From Hyphomicrobiales bacterium (lineage in GTDB: Bacteria > Pseudomonadota > Alphaproteobacteria > Rhizobiales > Xanthobacteraceae), in contig JAFKKH010000007.1 of NCBI GenBank assembly GCA_017305665.1, positions 248,001-312,000 of the forward strand: 64,000 nucleotides of DNA. The letters are read 5' to 3'. Shown here in pieces: positions 9,191 to 17,667 of the stretch. How positions within the stretch are numbered: position 1 is the first letter of the stretch; each line of letters begins with the position of its first letter. Below the pieces are notes generated by a model. That model worked only from the letters and a program-made list of their open reading frames with translations, had not been told where the DNA came from and did not search any database. The position numbers and the translations under genes were made by a program.

Positions 9191-10368
9191 GCGGCCGTTG
9201 CCTTCTGAAGCCCGCTGAACGGCCTTCGTAACCCCGCACGCTCAAGGCGCGGCAACACCTCTTCTTGAAACCGTGTAAGGCCGTCGGCGAAATCCACCCA
9301 GGATAGGAGCACCCCATCGATCCCTGCCTCCGCAAAAGCCTGGAGGTTACTCGCCACATCGTCTGCCGTTCCAACGAGAATGGATCCGCCAGCACCCGCC
9401 GCCTTTCGGAAGCGCATCCCCTCCAGAAGATCTGGACGTATCTTGGCGTTCTCCATGCGCAGCCTGTTCGAAGCGTCGACAGAATCAAGGTCGGCCAATT
9501 CGACCGCGTAGCGCTTCAAATACGCTTCTGCCTCCGCACGCGTCTCACGCTGAACGACAGCGGCAAGCATCCATACCTGCGTTTCGCGATTATATTTCTC
9601 GCGAGCCAAATCCTTGTACGAAGCTACCTGGCCTGGCCAAGCTTTCGGATCATCGGAGGCCTGGATGAAGCACATGTCGCCATGCTTAGCTGCAAACTGC
9701 CGCCCAATTTCCGAACCGCCCGCATTCATGATCGGTGGATTGGGCTTCTGAATAGGCTGCGGTCGCGAAGATCCATTGATGATTTTGAAGAATGTTCCCT
9801 CGTAGTCGAACTCGTCGGACTCGGTCCAGAGCCGCTTCAAGACGTGTAACCATTCGTCCAAATGCTTGTAGCGCTCTTCATGCTCCTTCAAGGGTGCCCC
9901 GAACATCTCGAGCTCAGGCCGATTCCACCCCGCCACAACGTTAAGTCCAAATCGACCGCCGGAAATCAAATCGATCGTCGACGATTGCTTTGCCGCCGTT
10001 ATGGGATGAATAACGGGTGCGTGGGTGGTGACAAAAATAGCCGAGTACTTTGTCGCCTGCGCGAGGCCCGCCGCCCACGTATAGGGATCAAGGACTACAG
10101 CGGAAGGATGGTCAGGCTTCCCAAGCTCGTGACCCTTCCAGTGTGCATACGAAACAATGGCCTCAAGACCGGCTGAATCGGTCAGTTGCGCAGCCTTGAC
10201 GACATTGGCCCAGGTCGGGCGATACTGCTCCGGGACCAGCGTATTGGCTGTGCCCTTACCGTTCGTTCCAAACGTACCGAGCTTTAGTTTGTTGCCGTTA
10301 TAGATCGGGTTGGTTCGCTCACGGTCGACGCCCTCAGCAAGCGGCGCGGTAATAGGCGCGGGGATCAT
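9187..10368 (-). CDS. LLM-class flavin-dependent monooxygenase
   Basis: The 393-residue protein has the bacterial-luciferase-like TIM-barrel features: KLGTFGTNG near the N-terminus, the FVTTHAPVIHPITAAKQ strand, SGGRFGLNVVAGWNRPELEMFG, and PPIMNAGGSEIGRQFAAKHGD. It resembles FMNH2-dependent enzymes such as alkanesulfonate and dimethylsulfone monooxygenases. The ATG at 10368 is chosen because GGAG lies seven bases upstream; a longer version from 10407 is less well supported. It needs reduced flavin, and the flavin reductase at 11779-12759 is the obvious partner. Confidence 0.9.
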   Translation of the reverse strand: MIPAPITAPLAEGVDRERTNPIYNGNKLKLGTFGTNGKGTANTLVPEQYRPTWANVVKAAQLTDSAGLEAIVSYAHWKGHELGKPDHPSAVVLDPYTWAAGLAQATKYSAIFVTTHAPVIHPITAAKQSSTIDLISGGRFGLNVVAGWNRPELEMFGAPLKEHEERYKHLDEWLHVLKRLWTESDEFDYEGTFFKIINGSSRPQPIQKPNPPIMNAGGSEIGRQFAAKHGDMCFIQASDDPKAWPGQVASYKDLAREKYNRETQVWMLAAVVQRETRAEAEAYLKRYAVELADLDSVDASNRLRMENAKIRPDLLEGMRFRKAAGAGGSILVGTADDVASNLQAFAEAGIDGVLLSWVDFADGLTRFQEEVLPRLERAGLRRPFSGLQKATAA

Positions 10369-10425
10369 CTGCATACTCCGGTCTGTCAACAGCCGCCGCC
10401 GATTCATCGGCGGTGGAAAAGCTAA

Positions 10426-11619
10426 TTAGGCGCTGGCCGCTCGAGTAGTTGCATCGTCATTGTCGAGCTCGCGCCGAATTTCATCACTGTGCTGACCCAA
10501 TCTCGGACCAGCAAACCGGATCGAGCCGGGCGTCCGCGAGAACCGCGGAACAACGTTGGGCATCTTGATCGAACCAAGATCCTCATCCTCGACTGCAACT
10601 ACGGTCTGACGCGCCTGAACTTGAGGATCAGCCATGAACTGTTCGACGTCATAAATTGGAGCAACAGCGGCCTCAGCCTTTTCGAAGGCATCAATCACTT
10701 CAGCCAGCGAGTGCTCTGCAACCCAGCCACCAACGATGGCATCGATTTCATCGACGTGCTTGACGCGGTCAAGATTGGTTTGAAAGCGCGGATCTTCGGC
10801 GGCCGCACGCCCACCGGTCAGTTCAAGAACGCGACGCGCGATATTCGGCGACGACGTCGACAATGCAATCCACCTGCCGTCATTGGTCTTATAGGTGTTG
10901 CGCGGCGCATTGTTGACCGATCGGTTTCCCGTGCGGTTCTGAACAATTCCGAGCTGGTCGAACACCGTCGACTGAGGACCAAGAAGACTGAAGAGCGGCT
11001 CGTAGATGGCAACGTCGATGAACTGCCCCTTGCCGCTACCACGGACGTCGCGCTCATAGACCGCAAACATGGCGGCGCTGCAACTCACGTAGGCCGCGAC
11101 GCCATCCGCGAGACCAAAGGGCGGCAGCGTCGGTGGACCATCGGCCTCGCCGGTAATGTGAGCAAAGCCCGCCATGGCTTCAGCAAGCGTTCCAAAACCA
11201 GGACGTCGCCGATACGGGCCCGTCTGCCCAAAACCTGTGGTGCGGATCATGATCAGGCGAGGATTGAGTGCGGACAGCACATCCCAGCCAAGCCCCCAGC
11301 TTTCGAGTGTTCCTGTCCGGAAGTTCTCGATCAGAATATCCGCGCCGGCAATCAGGCTCTTGAAAGTCTCCGCCCCATCTTCTGCGCGTAAATCAAGAAC
11401 GATTGAACGCTTGTTTCGTCCGGCGACTTTCCACCAGAGTCCTTCACCGTTTTTCTTGTGCCCCATATTCCTGAGAGGATCACCCTTGGGATGTTCGACC
11501 TTGATCACGTCGGCACCGAAATCGGCCATCATGGTAGCGCAAAGCGGCCCGGCGAATAACGTCGCGCAATCTATCACGCGAAGTCCATTCAGCGCTCCGC
11601 TCCCGGGCTGGTCTGACAT
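10426..11619 (-). CDS. Type III CoA-transferase (CaiB/BaiF family)
   Basis: The 397-residue protein opens with LNGLRVIDCATLFAGP and carries MADFGADVIKVEHPKGDPLR, both family hallmarks. The catalytic aspartate is probably Asp172 in PFGLADGVAAY, matching Asp169 of formyl-CoA transferase. GGAGG upstream supports the ATG at 11619. It should move CoA between an acyl-CoA and an organic acid, forming an oxalyl-type intermediate on the aspartate. It is the first gene of a probable eight-gene operon running to 2664, with a GntR-type operator 100 bp upstream. Confidence 0.92.
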   Translation of the reverse strand: MSDQPGSGALNGLRVIDCATLFAGPLCATMMADFGADVIKVEHPKGDPLRNMGHKKNGEGLWWKVAGRNKRSIVLDLRAEDGAETFKSLIAGADILIENFRTGTLESWGLGWDVLSALNPRLIMIRTTGFGQTGPYRRRPGFGTLAEAMAGFAHITGEADGPPTLPPFGLADGVAAYVSCSAAMFAVYERDVRGSGKGQFIDVAIYEPLFSLLGPQSTVFDQLGIVQNRTGNRSVNNAPRNTYKTNDGRWIALSTSSPNIARRVLELTGGRAAAEDPRFQTNLDRVKHVDEIDAIVGGWVAEHSLAEVIDAFEKAEAAVAPIYDVEQFMADPQVQARQTVVAVEDEDLGSIKMPNVVPRFSRTPGSIRFAGPRLGQHSDEIRRELDNDDATTRAASA

Positions 11620-11718
11620 CCGAAGACTCTCCTCCCTCACGCGCTCACTTCTGTTTTTGCAGCAAACGCAAACTCACCGATGACGAACCGCAGCTCATCC
11701 TTCCTGTCGCAAACGATA

Positions 11719-11728
11719 TGTATATACA
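11719..11728. promoter_or_regulatory. GntR/HutC-type operator TGTATATACA (site 1)
   Basis: A perfect 10-bp palindrome, TGTATATACA, lies 100 bp upstream of the CoA-transferase start. The same sequence recurs at 15712-15721 and a variant at 12871-12880. HutC-subfamily GntR regulators are known to bind palindromes of this kind, and a GntR/HutC gene lies at 12911-13741. Confidence 0.7.
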
Positions 11729-11778
11729 AAGTTGATGTCAACCGATTATGAGAAGATTCGCGCCCGCAGTGAGGATAA

Positions 11779-12759
11779 TTAAACCGAGTGCCTGGAGACG
11801 TAGCCGAGAAGAAAACGACGACCGGCAGCGACGTCCGCTTCCGGAATCCCCTTCATCTGCTCTGCTTCGAAACCAGCGGTGCGCATCCCGATCGCTTCGC
11901 GCCGCTCACTGCCTGCGTCAGTCAATGTAAGCGTCTCGTCCAGAGCACGCACGACAAGGCCCCGCTGCAACAGTTCCGCCACGGCATCTTCGGCCTCACG
12001 CCGCCCCAGAAACGTCGCGCGAACGAGATCGTCGAGAGAAGATTCCGGCTTTTCATAAAGAGCGGCTAAAACGCGCGAATGAGTTTCGCTGACACCTTCG
12101 GCATTCCGATGCTCTTCGAAACGCGCGGACATATGATGATAAGCTCGCGACAATAGCGTCAGTAAGGGAAATGGACGCGGCGTATTTTTGAGACTGACGT
12201 CTATATCGGTTTTGGTCCTCAGATCCGGGTGATCCTGCGCAATGCCGTAAGCGCCGCGCGCGAATAGCAACCCTTCCGTTTCATAGTGCGTGTAATATTC
12301 AACTCGTCCGACGAGAATGACGTGGTCGCCGCCATCGTAAATTGCTTCTCGCCGGCATTCGAAGCGCGCAGCCACGCCGTCAATAAGCGGCGCTCCTGTC
12401 TGCCCCGGAGACCACGCCAATCCGGCAAATTTGTTCTGGTCCGCGCCGGAAAAGCGGCGCGAGATCGCAATTTGATCCGCGCTCAGTACGTGAACGGCGA
12501 ACGACTCTGCCGACCGAAAACTATCGAAACTTCGCGAAGTTCGACTGATCGCCCACATGATAAGTGGTGGGTCCATGGAAAGCGACGAAAAGGAATTCGC
12601 CGTCACGCCGGCCAAACCACCGGCATGCCGCGTCGTGATGACCGTAACACCGGTCGCATACTCACCAAGGCATCGCCTAAATGCGCGACTGTCCTGCCGC
12701 GGATCGCCCTCATTAACGATCGCAATCGCGGTACGCCCGGATTGCTGCGGCGTTTCCAT
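11779..12759 (-). CDS. Flavin reductase fused to a MarR-like domain
   Basis: The 326-residue protein has two parts. Residues about 24-172 form a flavin reductase domain (FRRCLGEYATGVTVITT, GVTANSFSSLSMDPPLIMW, GGDHVILVGRVE), and residues about 195-326 form a winged-helix MarR-like domain with a typical LTDAGSE beta-wing. The same architecture is known in the C1 reductase of p-hydroxyphenylacetate hydroxylase from Acinetobacter baumannii, where the MarR-like part senses the substrate and controls flavin reduction. AAGGAAGG before ATG 12759 supports this start. It probably supplies reduced flavin to the LLM monooxygenase at 9187-10368. Confidence 0.9.
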   Translation of the reverse strand: METPQQSGRTAIAIVNEGDPRQDSRAFRRCLGEYATGVTVITTRHAGGLAGVTANSFSSLSMDPPLIMWAISRTSRSFDSFRSAESFAVHVLSADQIAISRRFSGADQNKFAGLAWSPGQTGAPLIDGVAARFECRREAIYDGGDHVILVGRVEYYTHYETEGLLFARGAYGIAQDHPDLRTKTDIDVSLKNTPRPFPLLTLLSRAYHHMSARFEEHRNAEGVSETHSRVLAALYEKPESSLDDLVRATFLGRREAEDAVAELLQRGLVVRALDETLTLTDAGSERREAIGMRTAGFEAEQMKGIPEADVAAGRRFLLGYVSRHSV

Positions 12760-12865
12760 GGCTTCCTTCCTTGGGTCCGATATCCAATCTGCTGCATTCC
12801 CGGAACGTGCCGACGGTTGCAGGACCAATCGCAGCCGAGTTGAAACGTTGGATAAGGCAGTAGAC

Positions 12866-12885
12866 GACTTTGTATAGATAAAGTC
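12866..12885. promoter_or_regulatory. Variant GntR operator with flanking inverted repeat (site 2)
   Basis: GACTTTGTATAGATAAAGTC has perfect six-base arms (GACTTT/AAAGTC) around TGTATAGATA, which matches TGTATATACA at 8 of 10 positions. The minus-strand reading of site 1 also shows ACTTTGTATA. It lies 112 bp upstream of the flavin reductase start and between that gene and the regulator gene. Confidence 0.6.
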
Positions 12886-12910
12886 AATCCGCAGGAATCG
12901 TTTCCGAATC

Positions 12911-13741
12911 TTACTTCGGATTTGCGGCCTTAACGCGCAGGAGCCGTCTCTTAAGCTCTGGCGTAAGCTCAGTCGAGAATGAATATGCCGACAATTGTCC
13001 TGGGCAATGAGTTCGACCGAAGAACAAGGCAGCGCCTCTCTTGTCGACGTATGTGATCCGACGTTCGAGAACTGGAGCACCAATTGAAATGCCGAGGTTG
13101 GCAGATTCATCCTTTGCTGCTGGATGCGCGTCTATATCAACGCGAACGGAAGCTGGGTTGAAGCCCGCGTCCAGAAGCAAAAGCAACAGACTCGATCGCT
13201 CGATCTCCTGCGCGGAGATCGCATCAAATATCCACGCCCCCATGTAGCGCTTATCGAAGAAACCGACGCCCTTTATGATTCGGAGTCGTTCGAGGTAGGT
13301 GACCGGCTCACCTGGTTCGATCCTCATCATCGCGGCAACAGCCGCTGGACACGGCCTCAATTCGTACTTCAGGACGTGTCGCATGGTGGTGCCGCGATCG
13401 TCCAGCCACGCCTCAAACCCTTCCTTACCGAAAAGTGGCAACGTCTCCACGGCTTGCAAATTAACAAATGAGCCAACACCACGGCGGCGCGACACAACTC
13501 CAGACGCAGCGAGCCGTTGATATGCTTGGCGCACAGTCATTCGATTGACGTTGAATTTCGCCGCGAGAGTCTCTTCCGTGGGCAACGGTTCAGCCTGCCC
13601 CTCACCGGCAAGAATCAACTCCCGTAAATGCTGTTCAATTACCGCGTGCGCTGGAAGGGGCCGATCCGGGGATTTGGTCGGCTTCTGTCGATCGGAAGAT
13701 CGAATGGTCCTGAGCTTGGAAGACCGACCATCAGCGCGCAT
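12911..13741 (-). CDS. GntR family transcriptional regulator, HutC/UTRA subfamily
   Basis: The 276-residue product has an N-terminal winged helix (VIEQHLRELILAG, LPTEETLAAKFNVNRMTVRQAYQRLAASGVVSRRRGVGSFV) followed by a UTRA effector domain from about residue 110 (PGEPVTYLERLRIIKG, APVLERRITYVDKRG). HutC-type regulators usually repress and release DNA when a pathway metabolite binds the UTRA pocket. ATG 13741 is the preferred start; a longer reading to 13870 lacks homologous character. It sits in the middle of the first catabolic cluster between the two groups that carry TGTATATACA-like sites, so it is the best candidate to bind them. Confidence 0.9.
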   Translation of the reverse strand: MRADGRSSKLRTIRSSDRQKPTKSPDRPLPAHAVIEQHLRELILAGEGQAEPLPTEETLAAKFNVNRMTVRQAYQRLAASGVVSRRRGVGSFVNLQAVETLPLFGKEGFEAWLDDRGTTMRHVLKYELRPCPAAVAAMMRIEPGEPVTYLERLRIIKGVGFFDKRYMGAWIFDAISAQEIERSSLLLLLLDAGFNPASVRVDIDAHPAAKDESANLGISIGAPVLERRITYVDKRGAALFFGRTHCPGQLSAYSFSTELTPELKRRLLRVKAANPK

Positions 13742-13912
13742 AGGCTGTTCCGCAGGTTCGCATAATTCTTTCGACAGCAAGACATGGACGAACGCGTGTG
13801 ATTCTTCGACCAAACCGCCAAAGTGGCTGTAGCACGGCCTCCAGATGCAATCCACCACCAGACAGCCCAACTCACGCCGTTATAACTCCCTCGGAGCGAG
13901 ATGGCCTATCCG

Positions 13913-14782
13913 TCAATCGACGTTGCTACTTCGATGTCCAGCTTGATCCAAAAGCATTCTCGCCCCTTCGATGAACGGGGCGTCTATCATCACCCCATCG
14001 AGCAGGACAGCGCCTACCCCCTCTCGAATGGCCTTGTCCCCCGCCTGCACAATCCGGCGGGCTCGCTCAATTTCATCAGTCGAAACCGAGAATACTTCGT
14101 TGGCGATTGCGACTTGAGACGGGTGGATACAGGTCTTACCGCTCAATCCAAGCTCCCGTGCGGAAATGGCTTCCTCGCGAAATTTCTCGGGCTGGGATAC
14201 TGCGGTGAACGCGGCGTCGAAGGTCGGAAGCCTCGCTTCTGCCGCAGCCAATCTGACGGACATCCGGACCATATTGATGGCTGCCGCGCTTGTCCGCTTG
14301 ATACCAAACGGCTCGAATAGATCGCCAAAGCCGACCTGAAGTCCCATCACACGAGTATCCGCTCCAGCGATTTCAGCAGCGAGACGAACCGCACGCGGGA
14401 CTTCAATGTTAACCAGAAGCCTCAGCCGCGAGGTAGCCTTCTTCTGGCGCTCGAGCTGATCGAGCAGAACACATGTCGTCCTGACATCCTGTCCGGTTTC
14501 CACCATTGGCAGATTGATCAGATCGATCCCCGGTCCAACAACGGCCACGAGATCTCGACCAAAGTGTTCAGACGTTGTCGGATTCACGCGTACCATGATC
14601 TTCGGCTTCGAGCGCAAATTCGGCAATGTTCGCAGAAATTCGGCAACAGCCTCCCGAGCAGAGTTTTTCTTTTCGGGGGCGACCGCATCTTGCAGATCAA
14701 AACAGACGGCATCCGCACCGGCATTGAGCGCCTTCAGAAACAGCTCGGGACGTGAGCCCGGGACAAACAGCCTACTGCGCAT
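13913..14782 (-). CDS. CitE-like CoA ester lyase (HpcH/HpaI family)
   Basis: The 289-residue protein matches the CitE/HpcH fold: MRSRLFVPGSRPELFLKALNAGADAVCFDLQDAV at the N-terminus, IMVRVNP, the magnesium-binding Glu in LLVNIEVPRAVRLAAEI, and the C-terminal GKTCIHPSQVAIANEVFS. Family members cleave malyl-CoA, citramalyl-CoA or related hydroxyacyl-CoA esters. With the CoA-transferase and the MmgE/PrpD protein it suggests CoA activation followed by C-C cleavage, as in itaconate degradation. Its start overlaps the amidohydrolase end by 11 bp. The strict substrate is not known. Confidence 0.88.
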   Translation of the reverse strand: MRSRLFVPGSRPELFLKALNAGADAVCFDLQDAVAPEKKNSAREAVAEFLRTLPNLRSKPKIMVRVNPTTSEHFGRDLVAVVGPGIDLINLPMVETGQDVRTTCVLLDQLERQKKATSRLRLLVNIEVPRAVRLAAEIAGADTRVMGLQVGFGDLFEPFGIKRTSAAAINMVRMSVRLAAAEARLPTFDAAFTAVSQPEKFREEAISARELGLSGKTCIHPSQVAIANEVFSVSTDEIERARRIVQAGDKAIREGVGAVLLDGVMIDAPFIEGARMLLDQAGHRSSNVD

Positions 14783-15620
14783 ACCAACGGTCCTTTCTGA
14801 CAGCGAATTCCGACATAAAATTCGTACCGAGAATGGCATCCTTCTCGGCCGCCGAGAGAAACCCACATTCCTTACGGACAAAATCGACAGATTGCCGATA
14901 ACTGCAGGCGCGCGCGACGGGTGGATAGTTTGAACCCCAAATCAGCCGATCCGCCCCCACTTCTGAATGAAGCTCTCTGAAGCGATCCAGCGCCGTCGGA
15001 AATGGGTATCCTTCCGCCAGGGCCGCTTCCGGAAAGTGTGAAACCTTGAGCCAGACATTGGGCTCGCGCGCGAGTGATACGGTCTCATCCCAGTAGCGGA
15101 ACGTATCGCGGGGACCGATTCCGCGGACATGACGGATCTGCATGTGATCTGCGATGATCCGAACGCTCGGAAACCTCCGCGCCATCCGTTGAAGATCGGG
15201 GGAGGCGTAAGGCATGAAAATCTCGACGGGGAAATTGTTTTGGTCGGCAAGACGCATGATCGAATCAATCTTGCCATCTCGTAACCAATCCTCGCTCCAA
15301 GAATTGAACAGAACGAAGCGCAGTCCCAGCGCGGCATTATGCGAGAAAAATTCAGCGACACGGTCTTCGAGATCACTCCCGATCGGATCGACCCGACCCA
15401 GTACGCCCACCACCCGATCGCTTCGCTCTTCAGCGGCGCGGAGGGAATATCCATTGTCGAAACCAGCGGCAAACGGCGTCACCTGGACGATCTTGTCAAT
15501 TCCGGCGTCACTTGCGTGCTCAAGCAATTCGTCGACCGACAGATGCGCCATGGCCACGCTGCCAGCCTTGGCATGCCCGGCCGGGAGGTCGTTATAGTGA
15601 ACATGTGTATCAACTATCAT
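14772..15620 (-). CDS. Amidohydrolase_2 family metal-dependent hydrolase with Asp-to-Asn change
   Basis: The 282-residue protein starts MIVDTHVHY, giving the H6-x-H8 metal site, and shows an IIADHMQIRH segment around Asp158. The usual C-terminal GSDYP motif, whose aspartate binds metal and activates water, reads WGSNYPP with Asn231. This may reduce hydrolysis or mark a subfamily with another reaction, such as lactone or decarboxylase chemistry. The ATG at 15620 is preceded by AAGG. A TGTATATACA operator lies 92 bp upstream, and the CitE-like gene overlaps its 3' end. Confidence 0.82.
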   Translation of the reverse strand: MIVDTHVHYNDLPAGHAKAGSVAMAHLSVDELLEHASDAGIDKIVQVTPFAAGFDNGYSLRAAEERSDRVVGVLGRVDPIGSDLEDRVAEFFSHNAALGLRFVLFNSWSEDWLRDGKIDSIMRLADQNNFPVEIFMPYASPDLQRMARRFPSVRIIADHMQIRHVRGIGPRDTFRYWDETVSLAREPNVWLKVSHFPEAALAEGYPFPTALDRFRELHSEVGADRLIWGSNYPPVARACSYRQSVDFVRKECGFLSAAEKDAILGTNFMSEFAVRKDRWYAQ

Positions 15621-15710
15621 CAGGCGAACCTTGCTATGCCGGCGGATCCAAGCAGACCGAGCGACGGCGATGACGAAACCTTGCTTACGAACTATTCCGA
15701 GAGGTGCAGT

Positions 15711-15722
15711 ATGTATATACAT
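15711..15722. promoter_or_regulatory. GntR/HutC-type operator ATGTATATACAT (site 3)
   Basis: A perfect 12-bp palindrome with the core TGTATATACA at 15712-15721, identical to site 1. It lies between the divergent amidohydrolase (start 92 bp away) and RraA-like gene (start 114 bp away), so one regulator could control both directions. Confidence 0.7.
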
Positions 15723-15834
15723 TTATCCTTGTCAACGTTCGATGCTCGTATTAGAGGGTGTCGTCATCGGAGCACTGCTCCACTTACGCGATACTCGGCA
15801 AAGGCCGACTGCGCGAGCGCAGGGGAATTTCTTC

Positions 15835-16512
15835 ATGAGCATCGGCTTTCGCATTCGCTTGCGCCGGCGAAAAATCGGAGAAACCACGATCGCAGCGTTT
15901 CGAACGCTTCCGGTCGCGAACGTGAGTGATGTCATGGGTCGAATGAGCGCGGGTGGCGCCAGGTTGCGACCGATGCATTCCGGCAAGTCGATGGCTGGGC
16001 CAGCATTTACCGTGAAGACAAGGCCTGGCGACAACCTGATGATCCACAAGGCAATCGATATGGCCGAGCCAGGCGACATCATCGTCGTCGATGGCGGCGG
16101 AGATCTCACAAACGCATTGTTCGGCGAGATCATGCTCGCGCAATCGGTCCGCCGAGACTTGGGCGGCATGGTGATCAATGGCGCGATCCGCGACTCGGCC
16201 GCGATCCGCAATCAATCCTTTCCGGTATTTGCCACAGGTGTCACCCATCGCGGTCCCTACAAGGACGGTCCAGGCGAAATCAACGTTCCGATTGCGATAG
16301 ACGGAATGGTCATCGAGCCAGGCGATCTCATGATCGGTGACGACGACGGGGTTCTTTGTGTCCCATTCGATCATGCTCAAGGTGTCGCAGGTGAGACGCG
16401 GGCAAAGCAGGAAGCCGAAGTTAGAACGATGCAGGCGATTGCGAACGAAACCCTTGATCGTTCGTGGATCGATGCGGCGCTGAAGCGGCTGAACTGCGAG
16501 ATTGAAACCTGA
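15835..16512 (+). CDS. RraA family protein (class II aldolase/decarboxylase type)
   Basis: The 225-residue protein has the RraA/HMG-aldolase pattern: VANVSDVMG near the N-terminus, GDIIVVDGGGDLTNALFGEIM, the active-site GGMVINGAIRDSAAI with its Arg-Asp pair, and PGDLMIGDDDGVLCVP. Many RraA relatives cleave 4-hydroxy-4-methyl-2-oxoglutarate or 4-carboxy-4-hydroxy-2-oxoadipate, or decarboxylate oxaloacetate; true RraA proteins inhibit RNase E and are shorter. The catabolic setting favours the aldolase role. The ATG at 15835 follows AGGGGAAT. It is divergent from the amidohydrolase and shares its control region. Confidence 0.85.
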   Translation: MSIGFRIRLRRRKIGETTIAAFRTLPVANVSDVMGRMSAGGARLRPMHSGKSMAGPAFTVKTRPGDNLMIHKAIDMAEPGDIIVVDGGGDLTNALFGEIMLAQSVRRDLGGMVINGAIRDSAAIRNQSFPVFATGVTHRGPYKDGPGEINVPIAIDGMVIEPGDLMIGDDDGVLCVPFDHAQGVAGETRAKQEAEVRTMQAIANETLDRSWIDAALKRLNCEIET

Positions 16513-16620
16513 CCGTCTCCTACAACGCTCCATTCCGCAGGTGACTGCAAGGAATTAGACAATAGGCCTCGAAGAACGGCGCCGCACAAGGTTTCGCAAG
16601 CCGTGCTTTGCTGCTAACGT

Positions 16621-16638
16621 TCCCATCTAAGAATGGGA
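16621..16638 (+). promoter_or_regulatory. Inverted repeat over the ribosome binding site of the PanE-like gene
   Basis: TCCCAT (16621-16626) pairs with ATGGGA (16633-16638) across the six-base loop CTAAGA. In the transcript this stem would cover the GGGAG Shine-Dalgarno that lies six bases before ATG 16645. It may lower translation unless melted, or be an operator. Confidence 0.4.
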
Positions 16639-16644
16639 GAACAG

Positions 16645-17559
16645 ATGAAAATCGCTGTTGTTGGCGCCGGAGCCGTCGGATGCTACTTCGGAGCTCTGCT
16701 GGTCCGGGCCGGGCACGATGTCACATTCGTCGGCAGAAAACCCCATGTCGATGCAATCAACGCGCGCGGTCTCCTTCTTGAGATGAAGTCGCAAAACCAG
16801 CATTTGCACGCAACTGCGATAACGGACGTGTCGACGCTCGCGACACCCGAGCTCGTCCTGTTCAGCGTGAAGTCGGCCGACACCGAACGCGCCGGGGCCG
16901 CCCTCTCCTCGCGACTGGCTGACGATACGGTTGTCCTGAGCCTGCAGAATGGTGTCGACAATCCACAGCGCCTTCGTACCGTCATCAACGGTCTCGTCAT
17001 TCCGACTGTGGTCTACGTCGGCGCAGAAATGGCCGGGCCGGGCCATGTCAAACATCACGGGCGCGGAGAGCTGGTGATTGGGTCCTCTCCGCGGAGCGAG
17101 GCGCTGGCACAAACACTGGAAGCCGCCGGCATTCCAATCACCATCGCCGACGACATCGAAAAGATGCAGTGGATGAAGCTCGTCACCAACTGTGCCTATA
17201 ACGCCCTGTCGGCGGTGGCGAACATCGCATACGGCCCGATGGCCGAAGTCGAGGGAGCGAACGAGTTCGTCGCCAGCGTGGTCGAAGAATGCGTCGCGGT
17301 CGCACGTGGAAGCGGGGTGACCCTGCCGGACGATATGCTCGAGCAGGCAGCGAAAATTCCCGCCGCGATGCCTACGCAATTTTCCTCGACCGCACAGGAC
17401 CTCGCTCGCGGCAAACCTACCGAAATCGATTTCCTGAACGGCTTCGTGGTCCGAAAGGGAGTCGAGCTTGGCCTTCCAACACCAAGCAATTTCGCGCTTC
17501 AGGTCATGGTCAAGCTGGCGGAACGTGGCAGAGCGATTTCACTCGCAGCAAAAGCCTGA
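16645..17559 (+). CDS. Ketopantoate reductase family (PanE/ApbA) oxidoreductase
   Basis: The 304-residue protein starts with the NADP-binding MKIAVVGAGAVGCYFGALLVRAG and shows the family pattern through LQNGVDN, KMQWMKLVTNCAYNALSAV and the C-terminal TEIDFLNGFVVRKG. Biosynthetic PanE reduces 2-ketopantoate; catabolic clusters often contain paralogues of uncertain substrate. ATG 16645 is preferred over the in-frame ATG 16633 because the ribosome binding site GGGAG lies between them. It follows the RraA-like gene by 132 bp on the same strand. Confidence 0.85.
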   Translation: MKIAVVGAGAVGCYFGALLVRAGHDVTFVGRKPHVDAINARGLLLEMKSQNQHLHATAITDVSTLATPELVLFSVKSADTERAGAALSSRLADDTVVLSLQNGVDNPQRLRTVINGLVIPTVVYVGAEMAGPGHVKHHGRGELVIGSSPRSEALAQTLEAAGIPITIADDIEKMQWMKLVTNCAYNALSAVANIAYGPMAEVEGANEFVASVVEECVAVARGSGVTLPDDMLEQAAKIPAAMPTQFSSTAQDLARGKPTEIDFLNGFVVRKGVELGLPTPSNFALQVMVKLAERGRAISLAAKA

Positions 17560-17667
17560 CCAAGCACATAGGAGAGTGGCGTCACGCCGGATGACAGGCG
17601 ACGCGGTCGCTGATCGCACCTATCTCCACAAGTGATACCCTCGTGCCGGTCACTGGAAATCTTTCGA

